This document shows positions 34,172 to 42,887 of a stretch of DNA of 44,710 bases, one piece after another. Within the stretch, counting starts at the first letter, position 1; every line of letters starts with the position of its first letter. The stretch is from Lachnospiraceae bacterium (GTDB lineage: Bacteria; Bacillota; Clostridia; Lachnospirales; Lachnospiraceae): NCBI GenBank assembly GCA_029012365.1, contig JAQXLY010000043.1:1-44710 (forward strand), given 5' to 3'. The notes under the pieces were generated by a model. It searched no databases. It saw only the letters and a program-made list of their open reading frames with translations, and was not told the DNA's origin. Position numbers and translations under genes: made by a program.

Positions 34172-34453
34172 GGCGATAATGTCAGACAGAGAATAGAACT
34201 TGTATTGATAAGTTTTGTCGTCGTCAGCAGTTTGTGCAAATTTTGCACAAACTGAATCCTCAGACAATTCTCCGGAGTCAAATACATTTTTCAAATGCTT
34301 TGTAACAACACTTCTGTCTACGTCGAAAAGCTGACCAATCGGCTTTTGTGTCAGCCATACGTCATGATCCTGCACCCGGACTTCAATGCCATCCTCGTGT
34401 GCATCCTTCGTATACACAAGGAAATCTACTGTGCTGTTTCGAATTTGCATCAT
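34172..34453 (-). pseudogene. Truncated RhuM-family protein
   Basis: The minus-strand frame from ATG 34453 (GAGGAAAAG upstream) encodes MQIRNSTVDFLVYTKD then AHEDGIEVRVQ, VWLTQKPIGQLFDVDRSVVT and KHLKNVFDSGELSEDS, the N-terminal DNA-binding-like part of RhuM proteins, which are often phage- or island-borne and usually over 300 residues. Family similarity ends after YSLSDIIA at about 34172; the frame then runs by chance into the end of nspC. More than two thirds of the gene is missing. RhuM function is not established; in this truncated form it is probably non-functional. Confidence 0.8.
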
Positions 34454-34510
34454 ACTATTTCTTTTCCTCAGAATCAATCGCTATGCCGTTCTACCTGAAC
34501 CATAAAATCC

Positions 34511-34582
34511 TGCTTTCCGATATCCGGGCCACAAAGCAGGCCGGAACCTACAAGCTTTTAGTGCGTTTCGGATATGAGGATT
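34511..34582 (+). repeat. Copy 2 of nspC 3'-end direct repeat (remnant)
   Basis: Encodes SDIRATKQAGTYKLLVRFGYED, a diverged but protein-like duplicate of the nspC tail. Similarity stops at GAGGATT, exactly where the convergent Phd-type gene ends. Most differences from copy 1 are silent or conservative, as expected for the tail of an nspC from a related strain rather than a random decay product. Confidence 0.75.
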
Positions 34583-34932
34583 CATTCAATCTCCACGCAT
34601 TCCGCCAGTTTTTCTAACTCTTCTTTCGAAAAACCTTCCTCATTAATAAATTGTTCAAAATCTTTCACCGGAGCATTTTTTCTCTCTTCTGCTATTTGAA
34701 GTAATCTGATATTCTCTAATTTTTCTAAAATTGCTTCCAGGCGTGCAACCTTTTGTTGAGTCTCCTTATATGATTCAATCGATACCACCACTGCCGTAGG
34801 CTGATTGTTTTTTAGTACGATATACTCTTTATCAAATTCAGCAACATCATTAAATATCTTTCCTGCTTTACCCTGACTGAAATCTGATACAGAAACCAAT
34901 TTGTCCGCAAATTCTGCCAATGTCAAGCTCAT
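34582..34932 (-). CDS. Phd/YefM-type antitoxin (orphan)
   Basis: A 116-residue protein. Residues 1-60 (ISVSDF-like VSVSDFSQGKAGKIFNDVAE, EYIVLKNNQPTAVVVSIESY) form the Phd/YefM DNA-binding and dimer domain; the C-terminal half is an acidic, Glu/Lys-rich helix that would wrap a toxin. AAGGAGATG precedes ATG 34932. No RelE, Doc or other toxin gene is next to it: downstream lies the nspC remnant and truncated rhuM. Either the toxin was lost when this region was rearranged, or the gene acts as a stand-alone repressor. Its stop coincides with the edge of the repeat copy. Confidence 0.85.
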   Translation of the reverse strand: MSLTLAEFADKLVSVSDFSQGKAGKIFNDVAEFDKEYIVLKNNQPTAVVVSIESYKETQQKVARLEAILEKLENIRLLQIAEERKNAPVKDFEQFINEEGFSKEELEKLAECVEIE

Positions 34933-34963
34933 AACATCATCTCCTTCAGTATACTTCTTTATT

Positions 34964-34977
34964 TATAGCATACTATA
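34964..34977 (-). promoter_or_regulatory. Probable operator/promoter of the Phd-type gene
   Basis: TATAG-CATA-CTATA is an inverted repeat overlapping a possible -10 on the minus strand (TATGCT), 17 bases from a TTGCAT -35. Phd/YefM proteins bind short palindromes of this kind in their own promoter. Confidence 0.45.
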
Positions 34978-35092
34978 ATTTATCTTTTTATGCAATATTA
35001 AGCTATATATTATACATAAGATTTTTGCATTTATTTTAATGCACTTTCATGTTAAAATTATATTTATTTTCACATATGATAACATTCAAAAA

Positions 35093-35126
35093 CAACCCCT
35101 GTAAGACATATGCCTTACAGGGGTTG
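35093..35126 (-). terminator. Strong intrinsic terminator of the surface-protein operon
   Basis: CAACCCCTGTAAG (35093-35105) and its exact complement (35114-35126) form a 13-bp perfect stem with an 8-base loop, 30 bases after the stop of the 1071-residue protein. Confidence 0.9.
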
Positions 35127-35155
35127 CAAAATCACTTGGTTCTATTTAACTCAAA

Positions 35156-38100
35156 TTACTTTAAAACAGCTTTAATGCTATAGGAACCGGATAACTTTGT
35201 ATCTGCCATTGCATTAATAATCTGTATTCCGATCTTTCCCACTGTCGGAGCGGTCCAACTTGAACAAAGACTCGTAGGATGCTGTACACTTCCTTTTTTC
35301 GGAACTCCTTCGGACGGCTGACCAATATTACCTATTGCCTGGCCCCAAGTACCACTTGACCAGTCAGAGCTCTGTAAGTAAACCTGTGACTGTGGAGCGT
35401 AACCGGCCTTGTCTTCTGAAATTGCCGTGCCTTTTGTTAAAGTAACTTCAACTTCAAAATAGTCAACCATCTCCAAAATTCCACTAAGAGTAGTGAACTT
35501 TTCTGCAACCGCTTCATCCGCCTTCAGAGCATCCGGCAACTTATTAACAAAATTGTTACCGTTTAAATAATGTTCTCCAATATCTGCTGATGTTCCATAC
35601 TCTGTTGAAACTACAGGTTTATCAGTGAATACAACAGCTTTGGCAACATAGAACTCTGTAATCTTCTCTTCCTTTGCTTCTACCGTCAAGTCTAATTTAT
35701 CCGTTGCTTCACCACATTTTGCTGTAATTGTAACTGCACCTGCAGATACAGCTGTAACTTCACCAGCTTCAGAAACCTTTGCAATCCCCGGAGCCGAAGA
35801 TGACCATGTAATAGCACTTCCGGTTACAGATGTAGTTGCCTTAAGAGTAAGGACATCACCAACAGTAAGCGTGGTCTTTTCCGGCTTCACAATTGTCAGA
35901 ACTGCCGGCTTATCATCGCCGGAACCCGGGTTGTCACCACCCTGGTTACCACCTCCAGATTCTGTCTGAGTTCCTTCAAACTTATAATTCTTAACATAGA
36001 ACTTATACTGACTGTAATCTACCATATCAGCCGTTCTGAAACCAAAATAAATAGGATTCTTTTGAACATCTTTGTTACCGAATTCTTCAGGTACCTTGTA
36101 GGTATACGTATAAGTCTTCCAGGAATCTGTTACATATTCCTCCCATTTCACCGGTTCATACTGACCCGTCGGTTTTCCTTCTTCATCAGTCTTATAATTT
36201 GCATTATTTAACTGTGCGCGTACAAGAACATTTCCTTCTGCACCGGTCTTAATCATGTCAAAACTGATTTTAACCTCGGTTCCCGCATAATCTCTTAAAT
36301 CCTTATCGGTAAAAAGCTTTACTTCATACTTGTTCGGAACACACTCAGTTCCACCTTCCGGAATAATAGGAGTAGACGGCTTATCCTCGTCACCAGGCTT
36401 ATCTTCGTCACCAGGCTTATCTTCAATTCCCTTTTCGGCTACAACGAAGGTAATGCTGTTTATAACAGCCTTACAGTCGCTACCCTCACTATTCTGCATA
36501 ATACCAATCTTTGTTACAGCGTATCCGCCGCAATCGGATAAGTCAATGGTACAGTCGCTATTTTTTCCATATTCTGTTTTGATTTCCTTACCGCCTGCAA
36601 AAATCTTAAAACAGATTGCATGTCCGTCTGTGATACTTTCAAAATCAACCTTAATCTTGCCGTAATCATCAGTAGCCATTTCTTCCGGGAAATCAAACTT
36701 TGCTTCCTGATACTGTCCGGTGTAGCTGATTTCCAGTGCACCATTTTCTAATACCGTATATGTATTGCCATATCCGCTATTGTACTTCATGTCTTTGAAG
36801 GTATACGTCTTATCTTCTGTTGGCTTCGGTCTTGCAGGCGGCTCTGTCCAGTCAGTATATCTCTCAACTACAACATCATCTATTGCCATTCTGATTGTAG
36901 ATTCATTACCGCTTGCAGAAGCAACCAAAATATTCTGAGTACTTCCGGCAAGTACATTGATTCCCTTTGCAGTTACCTTTACCCAGTCATCACCAACTGC
37001 TACCTTATCACAAAACTCTGTCCAGTTATCAAGTTCTGTTACACGAATCTGGGTTGCAATACCATCCAGCTTCTTTACCTTAAATGAAACATTGAATTTG
37101 GCAATAGAACCATTATCTCTGTTGTCCAGGGAAATACAGAAGCCTTCCCAGCCTGCATCTGCATATACTTCAGCATATCCACCTTCTGCATTATAGGTGT
37201 ATTCAGCCCAGTTCATACTTGCACCGTCTGTCGGAATATTTTCATTTATATCCTTATCAGAAAAATTCTCCATCCAGGAATCGTACGGTCTTTCAATATA
37301 TACCGGCTTCACATAGGTATTTTCACCCTCAACCTTGGTTCCGCTTGTGGTAACGTATGCACCTTTACCGGTAATCTCTACCTCAGAAAGGCTTCCTTCA
37401 CCGCCAATATTTACATTGTTACCGGTAACAGTTGCAGCTGCCACACTACCGCTCATAGCAACCTGAACCTTTGCTCCGTTTGCAGCCACCTTCATCTCGT
37501 CTGCAACATTAAGTATATATACCTGTGCGTCGGATGCTGCTTCGGTAATCTCAATCGTACCCATCGGAATATTTAATGATACCTGTGCATTACCGCCCAC
37601 CTCTGTTTTTACCACTACGGAATTCTTTGCAGTTACATTAAAGTAGTTATTTGCAGAGGATTCATCAACCGTAAGAGTCTTAATGCGTGAATCCACATTC
37701 TTAAGGGTCATGGCGTTGAAATTCTCGCCACCCTTATATGTAACATCACCGTTGTAATTCTTAAGTGTTACCTTTGCACGCTCAAGCTTATCACTTGCTT
37801 CCAATGCTACGGCACCTACTTCTCCGGTTTCCAGATTCAAGGTAGCATTTGCACGCACAACCAAAGTGTCTACCTTAGCATCCTCCTTCGTTACAATGCT
37901 TGGTGCAGTCTTCAAAATACGCTCATTATCTGCTTTGTATTTAAGGTATGTATCAATCGCAGCCTGCCGGGTCTCCTCTTCGGCTAACAACGGAAGCAGT
38001 TCGGTAAGAGAAAGTGTTTTCTGCTCCGGCTCCTGTACCGTAAGCTTTTCTGCTTCAACTCCCCAGAGCTCGATATTCGTTTTGCTTCCGCTTTCTACTA

Positions 38101-38371
38101 CCAGTTCACCAACCGTTACCTGGTCAAAGTAAATCTTGTCTGCTGCAACTTCTTTTGAAACTACAACACGCTCCCAGTTCTCACCGGAGATAACGATTTC
38201 ACCGTCATCATCCACCATGTCTTCCGTGATGTACAATGTCTTTACGGAAATCGGCGCCGGAGCAATTAATAAATCATCTGCTGCACTTGCACTTTTTGCC
38301 GGAGCAAAGGTGGATGCCACCATCAATGCTGCCAGACTACCCGCAAGTACACGTAATCCTAATTTCTTCAT
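35156..38371 (-). CDS. Large secreted multi-domain protein (carbohydrate-binding-like and Ig-like domains)
   Basis: A 1071-residue exported protein with a Sec signal peptide (cleavage likely after ASA near residue 30). Residues about 40-340 are a beta-rich region with repeated 'V-x-N-x-x' turns; about 375-510 a CBM4/9-like jelly-roll (WEGFCISLDNRDNGSIAKFN; IDDVVVERY); about 525-640 a domain with YTGQYQEAKFDFPEEM, shared with the neighbouring protein; then an acidic linker EDKPGDEDKPGDEDKP; about 670-820 a second jelly-roll; about 830-915 a bacterial Ig-like (Big2) domain with ITWSSSAPGIAKVSEAGEVT. No catalytic domain or LPxTG anchor is visible. Probably a glycan-binding surface or shed protein; ligand unknown. 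Confidence 0.8.
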   Translation of the reverse strand: MKKLGLRVLAGSLAALMVASTFAPAKSASAADDLLIAPAPISVKTLYITEDMVDDDGEIVISGENWERVVVSKEVAADKIYFDQVTVGELVVESGSKTNIELWGVEAEKLTVQEPEQKTLSLTELLPLLAEEETRQAAIDTYLKYKADNERILKTAPSIVTKEDAKVDTLVVRANATLNLETGEVGAVALEASDKLERAKVTLKNYNGDVTYKGGENFNAMTLKNVDSRIKTLTVDESSANNYFNVTAKNSVVVKTEVGGNAQVSLNIPMGTIEITEAASDAQVYILNVADEMKVAANGAKVQVAMSGSVAAATVTGNNVNIGGEGSLSEVEITGKGAYVTTSGTKVEGENTYVKPVYIERPYDSWMENFSDKDINENIPTDGASMNWAEYTYNAEGGYAEVYADAGWEGFCISLDNRDNGSIAKFNVSFKVKKLDGIATQIRVTELDNWTEFCDKVAVGDDWVKVTAKGINVLAGSTQNILVASASGNESTIRMAIDDVVVERYTDWTEPPARPKPTEDKTYTFKDMKYNSGYGNTYTVLENGALEISYTGQYQEAKFDFPEEMATDDYGKIKVDFESITDGHAICFKIFAGGKEIKTEYGKNSDCTIDLSDCGGYAVTKIGIMQNSEGSDCKAVINSITFVVAEKGIEDKPGDEDKPGDEDKPSTPIIPEGGTECVPNKYEVKLFTDKDLRDYAGTEVKISFDMIKTGAEGNVLVRAQLNNANYKTDEEGKPTGQYEPVKWEEYVTDSWKTYTYTYKVPEEFGNKDVQKNPIYFGFRTADMVDYSQYKFYVKNYKFEGTQTESGGGNQGGDNPGSGDDKPAVLTIVKPEKTTLTVGDVLTLKATTSVTGSAITWSSSAPGIAKVSEAGEVTAVSAGAVTITAKCGEATDKLDLTVEAKEEKITEFYVAKAVVFTDKPVVSTEYGTSADIGEHYLNGNNFVNKLPDALKADEAVAEKFTTLSGILEMVDYFEVEVTLTKGTAISEDKAGYAPQSQVYLQSSDWSSGTWGQAIGNIGQPSEGVPKKGSVQHPTSLCSSWTAPTVGKIGIQIINAMADTKLSGSYSIKAVLK

Positions 38372-38385
38372 AATTCTCCTTTCCT

Positions 38386-38402
38386 GTCACCGGTCAGGTG
38401 AC
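38386..38402 (-). promoter_or_regulatory. Hairpin directly upstream of ribosome binding site (surface gene 2)
   Basis: GTCACC-N5-GGTGAC lies just before CAGGAAAGGAGAA and the ATG at 38371. The other gene of this operon has an unrelated stem in the same place followed by the same 13 bases, which suggests a shared role such as mRNA stability or translation control. Confidence 0.5.
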
Positions 38403-38457
38403 TCCGCTACAGGCAAATCACCTGCCGGTACAGATTACCTCAGGGTTATAATGTCAA

Positions 38458-40095
38458 TTACTTTTTCGGAACAAACGTAACACTGTAAATTACTGCGTTT
38501 GCAGCGCCGTTATGCGACATAAAGCTGATATAGCCGATTTCCTTACCGGCAAACTCACTTGCGGCATACTCACGTTCAACCGGAGTAGCGGATACAACAC
38601 CCCAATCCTGCTTCATCGGTGTCGGATTGCCCCACTCGTTCATTGCCGCATCTGCTGCAGATATATTAATCACAATGGCATCAGAATCCGCATTCGATTT
38701 AGTGGCAAGCTTAATGATAACCTTCTCATAGTCATCCATATCAAAGTTCTTCGGCATTTCGTAGAATACTTCCTGATACTGACCTTCATACGCAAGCGAT
38801 ACACCGCCGTCTGCCGAGGAATCCATCTTCACACCATAGGATTTATACGGAGTTAAATCCTTAAAGCTGTAAACAACACTTCCATCCGGCAACTTTGTAC
38901 TTCCTCCTGCCGCATCGGAAACAAGCTTGCTTCCTCCGGATACCTTTGCAATCTCAACATTATCGATTGCAAAATTCATGGTAGCGTTATCTGCCTCGAA
39001 ATAAAGCTGAATATCCGTAGTGTCTTCATCTACCGTTAATGTACCCTCAAGTAAGGTCCACTCGCCCTTCTTTGTCTCAGCGTTGCTGACAGCGATATAT
39101 TGACTGCCTTTGTTCTTTACCCATGTCATACGGATAATCTCGCCGTCTTTACTATCCTGCTTTACATAAGCCTTCACATTATAAACACCGCCAATCTCAA
39201 CGATGCTGTTCAAACCGAGACCCGGTCCGTTCCAGCTTGCAGTTCTTCCGGATACTTCAAGATACTTCATGCCGTCCGGAGAGGATACAGAACTCTTTAC
39301 GGTATTCGTATTGCCACGACCTACCCACTTTCCTGCATCCTTCTCAAAGCTCTCTTTGTAAACCACATCCGACTTCGGAGTTGTAGTCGGCTTCGGTGCC
39401 TTCGTCGGCTTCGGTGCCTCCGTCGGTTCCGGTGCTTTCGTCGGTACCGGTGTAGCAGTTGCATCCGGTGCCTTTGTCGGCTCCGGTGTTGCAGTCGGCT
39501 TCGGTGCACCATATACGGTAATTTCAACCGAATCCGATCTTCCGCTCATGGTCGTCGCCGTAATCGTTACCGTACCATCCTTTAACGCCGTTACCACACC
39601 GTTCTTATCTACGGTTGCAATCTTGGTATCACTGGACTTCCATGTCGTAACATCATTGGAGGTCTTCGGGGTAAGCGTGCGGTTTAAATCCACTGTCTTT
39701 CCGTACTCCAGCTCGGAAACCTTATTGTTAATCTCAATCTTTACCGCCGGCTTACAAATCTTTACCTCAGCGGTCAGAGTCTGTGTCTTTCCTGCTTCGG
39801 TTATCTCGCAGGTAATGGTCGCAGTTCCCTTCTTAATACCGGTAACTACACCATTTTCATCAACAGTCGCTACTGCTTCATCACTACTCTTCCATGTGAT
39901 AACAGCATCCTTCGGCGCTCCTGTTACGTCGAAATCAAAAGACTGACGTGTTAAAATATTACGACTTGTCTTATTCAGCTTTACCTCCCCGGCTGCATAA
40001 GAGCTTCCTGCATTTGTAAACAGGGTCGTAACGCCCATCGCAAGCACAAGTGCTCCGACAAGGACTTTTCTTACTACTCTTTCACTGCTTTTCAT
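38458..40095 (-). CDS. Secreted protein with two Ig-like domains and carbohydrate-binding-like module
   Basis: A 545-residue exported protein. Signal peptide residues 1-35 (LVGALVLAMGVTTLF... SYAAGE). Two Big2 domains follow (about 36-115 and 118-200: ITWKSSDEAVATVDENGVVT and TTWKSSDTKIATVDKNGVVT), then a Pro/Thr/Ala linker (PTATPEPTKAPDATATPVPT...), a CBM4/9-like module (about 245-385, with MNFAIDNVEIAKV) and a C-terminal domain (about 400-545) with YEGQYQEVFYEMPKNF that is paralogous to one in the 1071-residue neighbour. No enzyme domain or sortase signal is seen. It is the promoter-proximal gene, so both are probably co-expressed as a glycan-binding pair. Confidence 0.82.
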   Translation of the reverse strand: MKSSERVVRKVLVGALVLAMGVTTLFTNAGSSYAAGEVKLNKTSRNILTRQSFDFDVTGAPKDAVITWKSSDEAVATVDENGVVTGIKKGTATITCEITEAGKTQTLTAEVKICKPAVKIEINNKVSELEYGKTVDLNRTLTPKTSNDVTTWKSSDTKIATVDKNGVVTALKDGTVTITATTMSGRSDSVEITVYGAPKPTATPEPTKAPDATATPVPTKAPEPTEAPKPTKAPKPTTTPKSDVVYKESFEKDAGKWVGRGNTNTVKSSVSSPDGMKYLEVSGRTASWNGPGLGLNSIVEIGGVYNVKAYVKQDSKDGEIIRMTWVKNKGSQYIAVSNAETKKGEWTLLEGTLTVDEDTTDIQLYFEADNATMNFAIDNVEIAKVSGGSKLVSDAAGGSTKLPDGSVVYSFKDLTPYKSYGVKMDSSADGGVSLAYEGQYQEVFYEMPKNFDMDDYEKVIIKLATKSNADSDAIVINISAADAAMNEWGNPTPMKQDWGVVSATPVEREYAASEFAGKEIGYISFMSHNGAANAVIYSVTFVPKK

Positions 40096-40110
40096 TACTT
40101 CTCCTTTCCT

Positions 40111-40129
40111 GCATCAGATGACCTGATGC
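40111..40129 (-). promoter_or_regulatory. Hairpin directly upstream of ribosome binding site (surface gene 1)
   Basis: GCATCAG-N5-CTGATGC is a perfect 7-bp stem placed just before CAGGAAAGGAGAA and the ATG at 40095, mirroring the arrangement at 38386-38402. Confidence 0.55.
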
Positions 40130-40197
40130 CAGACGTTCTATGCCGGCTTACTCAAAACTGCTGAAAACAGAAATTAAAAGCTTACCGTGCCTTTATA

Positions 40198-40226
40198 ATA
40201 TTAGCATTTTTTGGGCATTATGTCAA
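40198..40226 (-). promoter_or_regulatory. Promoter of the secreted-protein operon
   Basis: On the minus strand TTGACA (plus 40221-40226) and TAATAT (plus 40198-40203) are 17 bases apart, about 100 bases before the first gene. Confidence 0.7.
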
Positions 40227-40376
40227 TGCTTGTCTAACAATGTATCACTTTCTTTGTACAATTTATACAATACACAATTTCACTTTTGTGCACATTGCAT
40301 AAAATATTTAAAAAATTTTATACTTGCATTGTAAAAGAGCCTTTATAAAAAGTTAGTAAAATCATTTTTCCCTCCC

Positions 40377-40405
40377 TTGACATTTACAACTGCCCACGAT
40401 ATAAT
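40377..40405 (+). promoter_or_regulatory. Consensus sigma-A promoter of pckA
   Basis: TTGACA (40377-40382), 17 bases, TATAAT (40400-40405): a perfect consensus promoter, in line with a highly expressed gene. The region 40227-40376 is AT-rich with no further feature I can name. Confidence 0.9.
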
Positions 40406-40482
40406 TAGTGCGGTGTAAGTTTGGTAGTTATATTTTTTAATTTTACTTCTATATTAATATTTTACAGACAGGAGGATTTCAC

Positions 40483-42204
40483 ATGTCAACAAAGGCTTAT
40501 TACAAGCACGAAGAAATCGGTGCCGGAAAGGTAGGTTTTTCCAGAACCCGTTCCATCATCGAGGCCGCTTTTTACGGCAACAATGTAGTTAAGGTTAACA
40601 CCTTAAAGGAAGCTTATGAGCTTGCAAAGAACTCTCCGGGAACCATCGTTACCGATATGCCGGTATACAGAGGCGAGGAGTTTGGTCTTGAGAAGGATGC
40701 AAAGGTTCTGTTATTCAATGACGGTGCCGTTACCGGCCGTTATGCTGCCGCACGTCGTATTAAGGGCGAGCCTGGCGTAGATGATGTTAAGCTTGACAAG
40801 GTTGTTATGGACGCTGTTTATGAGACCCGCTGGAAGACCATGTACCATGCAGAGTGCTTCGTAGGTCTTGATCCGGAGTTCATGGTAAAGGCTCATCTTT
40901 TAATTCCTGAAGGCGAAGAGAACATTTTATATAACTGGATGATTAACTTCCAGTATATGTCCGATGAGTATGTAAAGATGTACAAGAACTCCAAGCCGGT
41001 AGGTGACGGTAAGGAAGCTGATATTTACATCTTCTCCGACCCGCAGTGGGTACCGGGCAATCGTCCGGATGTTGATTACAGCTGCTTAAGCGACCCGCTT
41101 ACGCTCTGCTACTTCGACACAAACGAGAACTGTGCTGCAATCCTTGGTATGAGATACTTCGGTGAGCACAAAAAGGGAACTCTTACAATGGCATGGGCTA
41201 TCGCTAACCGTAACGGTTACGCTTCCTGCCACGGCGGACAGAAGGAGTACTCCTTAGAGGGAGGCAAGAAGTTCGTTGCTTCCGTATACGGTCTGTCCGG
41301 ATCCGGTAAGTCCACACTTACCCATGCAAAGCACTCCGGAAAGTACGATCAGTTCGGTGGTATCAAGGTTCTTCACGATGATGCATTCATCATCAACTCC
41401 GATACCTGTGCTTCCATCGCACTTGAGCCGACCTACTTCGATAAGACCGCTGACTACCCGACCGGCTGCCCGGACAACAAGTATCTGTTATCCGCTCAGA
41501 ACTGCTCCGCTACGCTTGACGAAGAGGGCAAGATTCAGCTCGTAACCGAGGATATCCGTAACGGTAACGGTCGTGCAATTAAGTCCAAGCTCTGGTCTCC
41601 GAACCGTGTAGATAAGATTGACGCTCCGGTTAATGCTATTTTCTGGATTATGAAGGATCCGACCATCCCGCCGGTAGTTAAGTTAAAGGGTGCTGCTCTT
41701 GCTTCCGTTATGGGTGCAACGCTTGCTACCAAGACCTCTACCGCAGAGCGTGTTGCTGCAGGTACTGACTTAAATGCAATCCGTATCGTACCGTACGCAA
41801 ACCCGTTCCGTACCTACCCGCTCGTAAATGACTACGAGAAGTTCAAGAAGCTCGTAGAAGAGAAGAACGTTGCCTGCTACATCGTAAACACCGGTGATTT
41901 CATGGGTCAGAAGGTTAAGCCGGCTGATACCCTTGGTATCCTTGAGACGATCGTAGAGGGTAAGGCTTCCTTCGAGAAGTGGGGTCCGTTTGAAGATATC
42001 GAGATCATGAACGATTGGTCCGGCAGAACCTCTGACAAGTTCGTTCCGGATTTTAACGATGCTTCCTACAAGGCTGAGCTCAAGGCTGCTATGCAGACCC
42101 GTGTGAAGGCTGTTGAAGATTTCGCAACGAAGAAGGACGGCTATGATAAGCTCCCGGATGAGGCTCTTGCAGCTCTTCAGAAGCTCGTTGATGAGTTAAA
42201 GTAA
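40483..42204 (+). CDS. pckA: Phosphoenolpyruvate carboxykinase (ATP)
   Basis: A 573-residue cytoplasmic enzyme interconverting oxaloacetate + ATP and PEP + CO2 + ADP. The kinase-1a P-loop is YGLSGSGKSTLTHAKHSG at about residues 269-285, and the metal-binding loop follows in VLHDDAFIINSD; other conserved stretches are NAIFWIMKDPTIPPVVKL and IRIVPYANPFRTYPLV. AGGAGG lies before ATG 40483, behind a perfect promoter. Codon use is strongly biased (GGT, AAG, CCG, TCC), unlike neighbouring genes, indicating high expression. In fermenting gut Clostridia this enzyme often runs toward oxaloacetate, conserving ATP. Confidence 0.95.
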   Translation: MSTKAYYKHEEIGAGKVGFSRTRSIIEAAFYGNNVVKVNTLKEAYELAKNSPGTIVTDMPVYRGEEFGLEKDAKVLLFNDGAVTGRYAAARRIKGEPGVDDVKLDKVVMDAVYETRWKTMYHAECFVGLDPEFMVKAHLLIPEGEENILYNWMINFQYMSDEYVKMYKNSKPVGDGKEADIYIFSDPQWVPGNRPDVDYSCLSDPLTLCYFDTNENCAAILGMRYFGEHKKGTLTMAWAIANRNGYASCHGGQKEYSLEGGKKFVASVYGLSGSGKSTLTHAKHSGKYDQFGGIKVLHDDAFIINSDTCASIALEPTYFDKTADYPTGCPDNKYLLSAQNCSATLDEEGKIQLVTEDIRNGNGRAIKSKLWSPNRVDKIDAPVNAIFWIMKDPTIPPVVKLKGAALASVMGATLATKTSTAERVAAGTDLNAIRIVPYANPFRTYPLVNDYEKFKKLVEEKNVACYIVNTGDFMGQKVKPADTLGILETIVEGKASFEKWGPFEDIEIMNDWSGRTSDKFVPDFNDASYKAELKAAMQTRVKAVEDFATKKDGYDKLPDEALAALQKLVDELK

Positions 42205-42228
42205 TTCAAAAGTTCCAAAGAAATTGTA

Positions 42229-42270
42229 ACACCCGTCGATAAGGTCGACCCTTATCGGCGGGTGTTTTTT
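42229..42270 (+). terminator. Strong terminator of pckA
   Basis: ACACCCGTCGATAAGG and CTTATCGGCGGGTGT form a long stem followed by TTTTTT, 25 bases after the stop codon. Confidence 0.92.
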
Positions 42271-42543
42271 ACGCAATGGCTCGGTGTAACGGAAACGATG
42301 AAACTTACCGCTGTGCTCCCACCACAAACCGGATATTGATATCAGGAAGCCGAGACTGAATGTAGGATGCATATTTTTCATTATGTGACTCCTTATATTT
42401 TATTGGCAGTGTCAAGTTTACTACCGTATTTTTTATTAAAACCTTTATTTTGGGGAGTTTGCATATAAAAAGAGCATTTTCCTCCCATTTTTGATATAAT
42501 GCCCTCGACCAAAATTCTATAATATCAGAAAGGATAAACGCTC

Positions 42544-42716
42544 ATGGACATAAGGATATCATCCCTTACTACGAAAAATACATTAATAAGACTCGTCCTG
42601 TCAGGCGCAGTTCAAAATGTGACATTCCAGATGAATGCACCTGCCCCGGCTGTGATACACCGAAACCTTTTCTATACAAAAACAACGGTTCCGATGGCCG
42701 GCTTCTCTGTAAAATT
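42544..42716 (+). pseudogene. Frameshifted, truncated transposase N-terminus
   Basis: From ATG 42544 a single missing base near 42550 moves the reading frame; in the shifted frame the sequence reads KDIIPYYEKYINKTRPVRRS, then SKCDIPDECTCPGCDTPKPF and LYKNNGSDGRLLCKI. This Cys-rich zinc-ribbon-like beginning is one I associate with IS transposases of Lachnospiraceae. Similarity stops at about 42716 and no DDE domain follows. A -10-like TATAAT (42495-42500) and AGAAAGG lie upstream. The rest of 42271-42887 is AT-rich with no other gene; the 115-codon frame 42544-42891 is a by-product. Confidence 0.6.
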
Positions 42717-42843
42717 ATCTACTTTATTAATTTATCACCATACTCTAAGAAGATCAATTATTTTGCACTTTTCGACTAAAATGGTATTCATCATACGTCT
42801 CCTTTACGTGTTTTTCTCGACAATTGACATCATAAAGAAAAAC

Positions 42844-42881
42844 GGTATGATAGAGGCTGTAAAAGCAGCCCCTATCATACC
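42844..42881 (-). terminator. Terminator of the AraC-family gene
   Basis: GGTATGATAGAGGCTG (42844 on) pairs with CAGCCCCTATCATACC ending 42881 around a short loop, directly after the regulator's stop. Confidence 0.8.
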
Positions 42882-42887
42882 CTCAAT

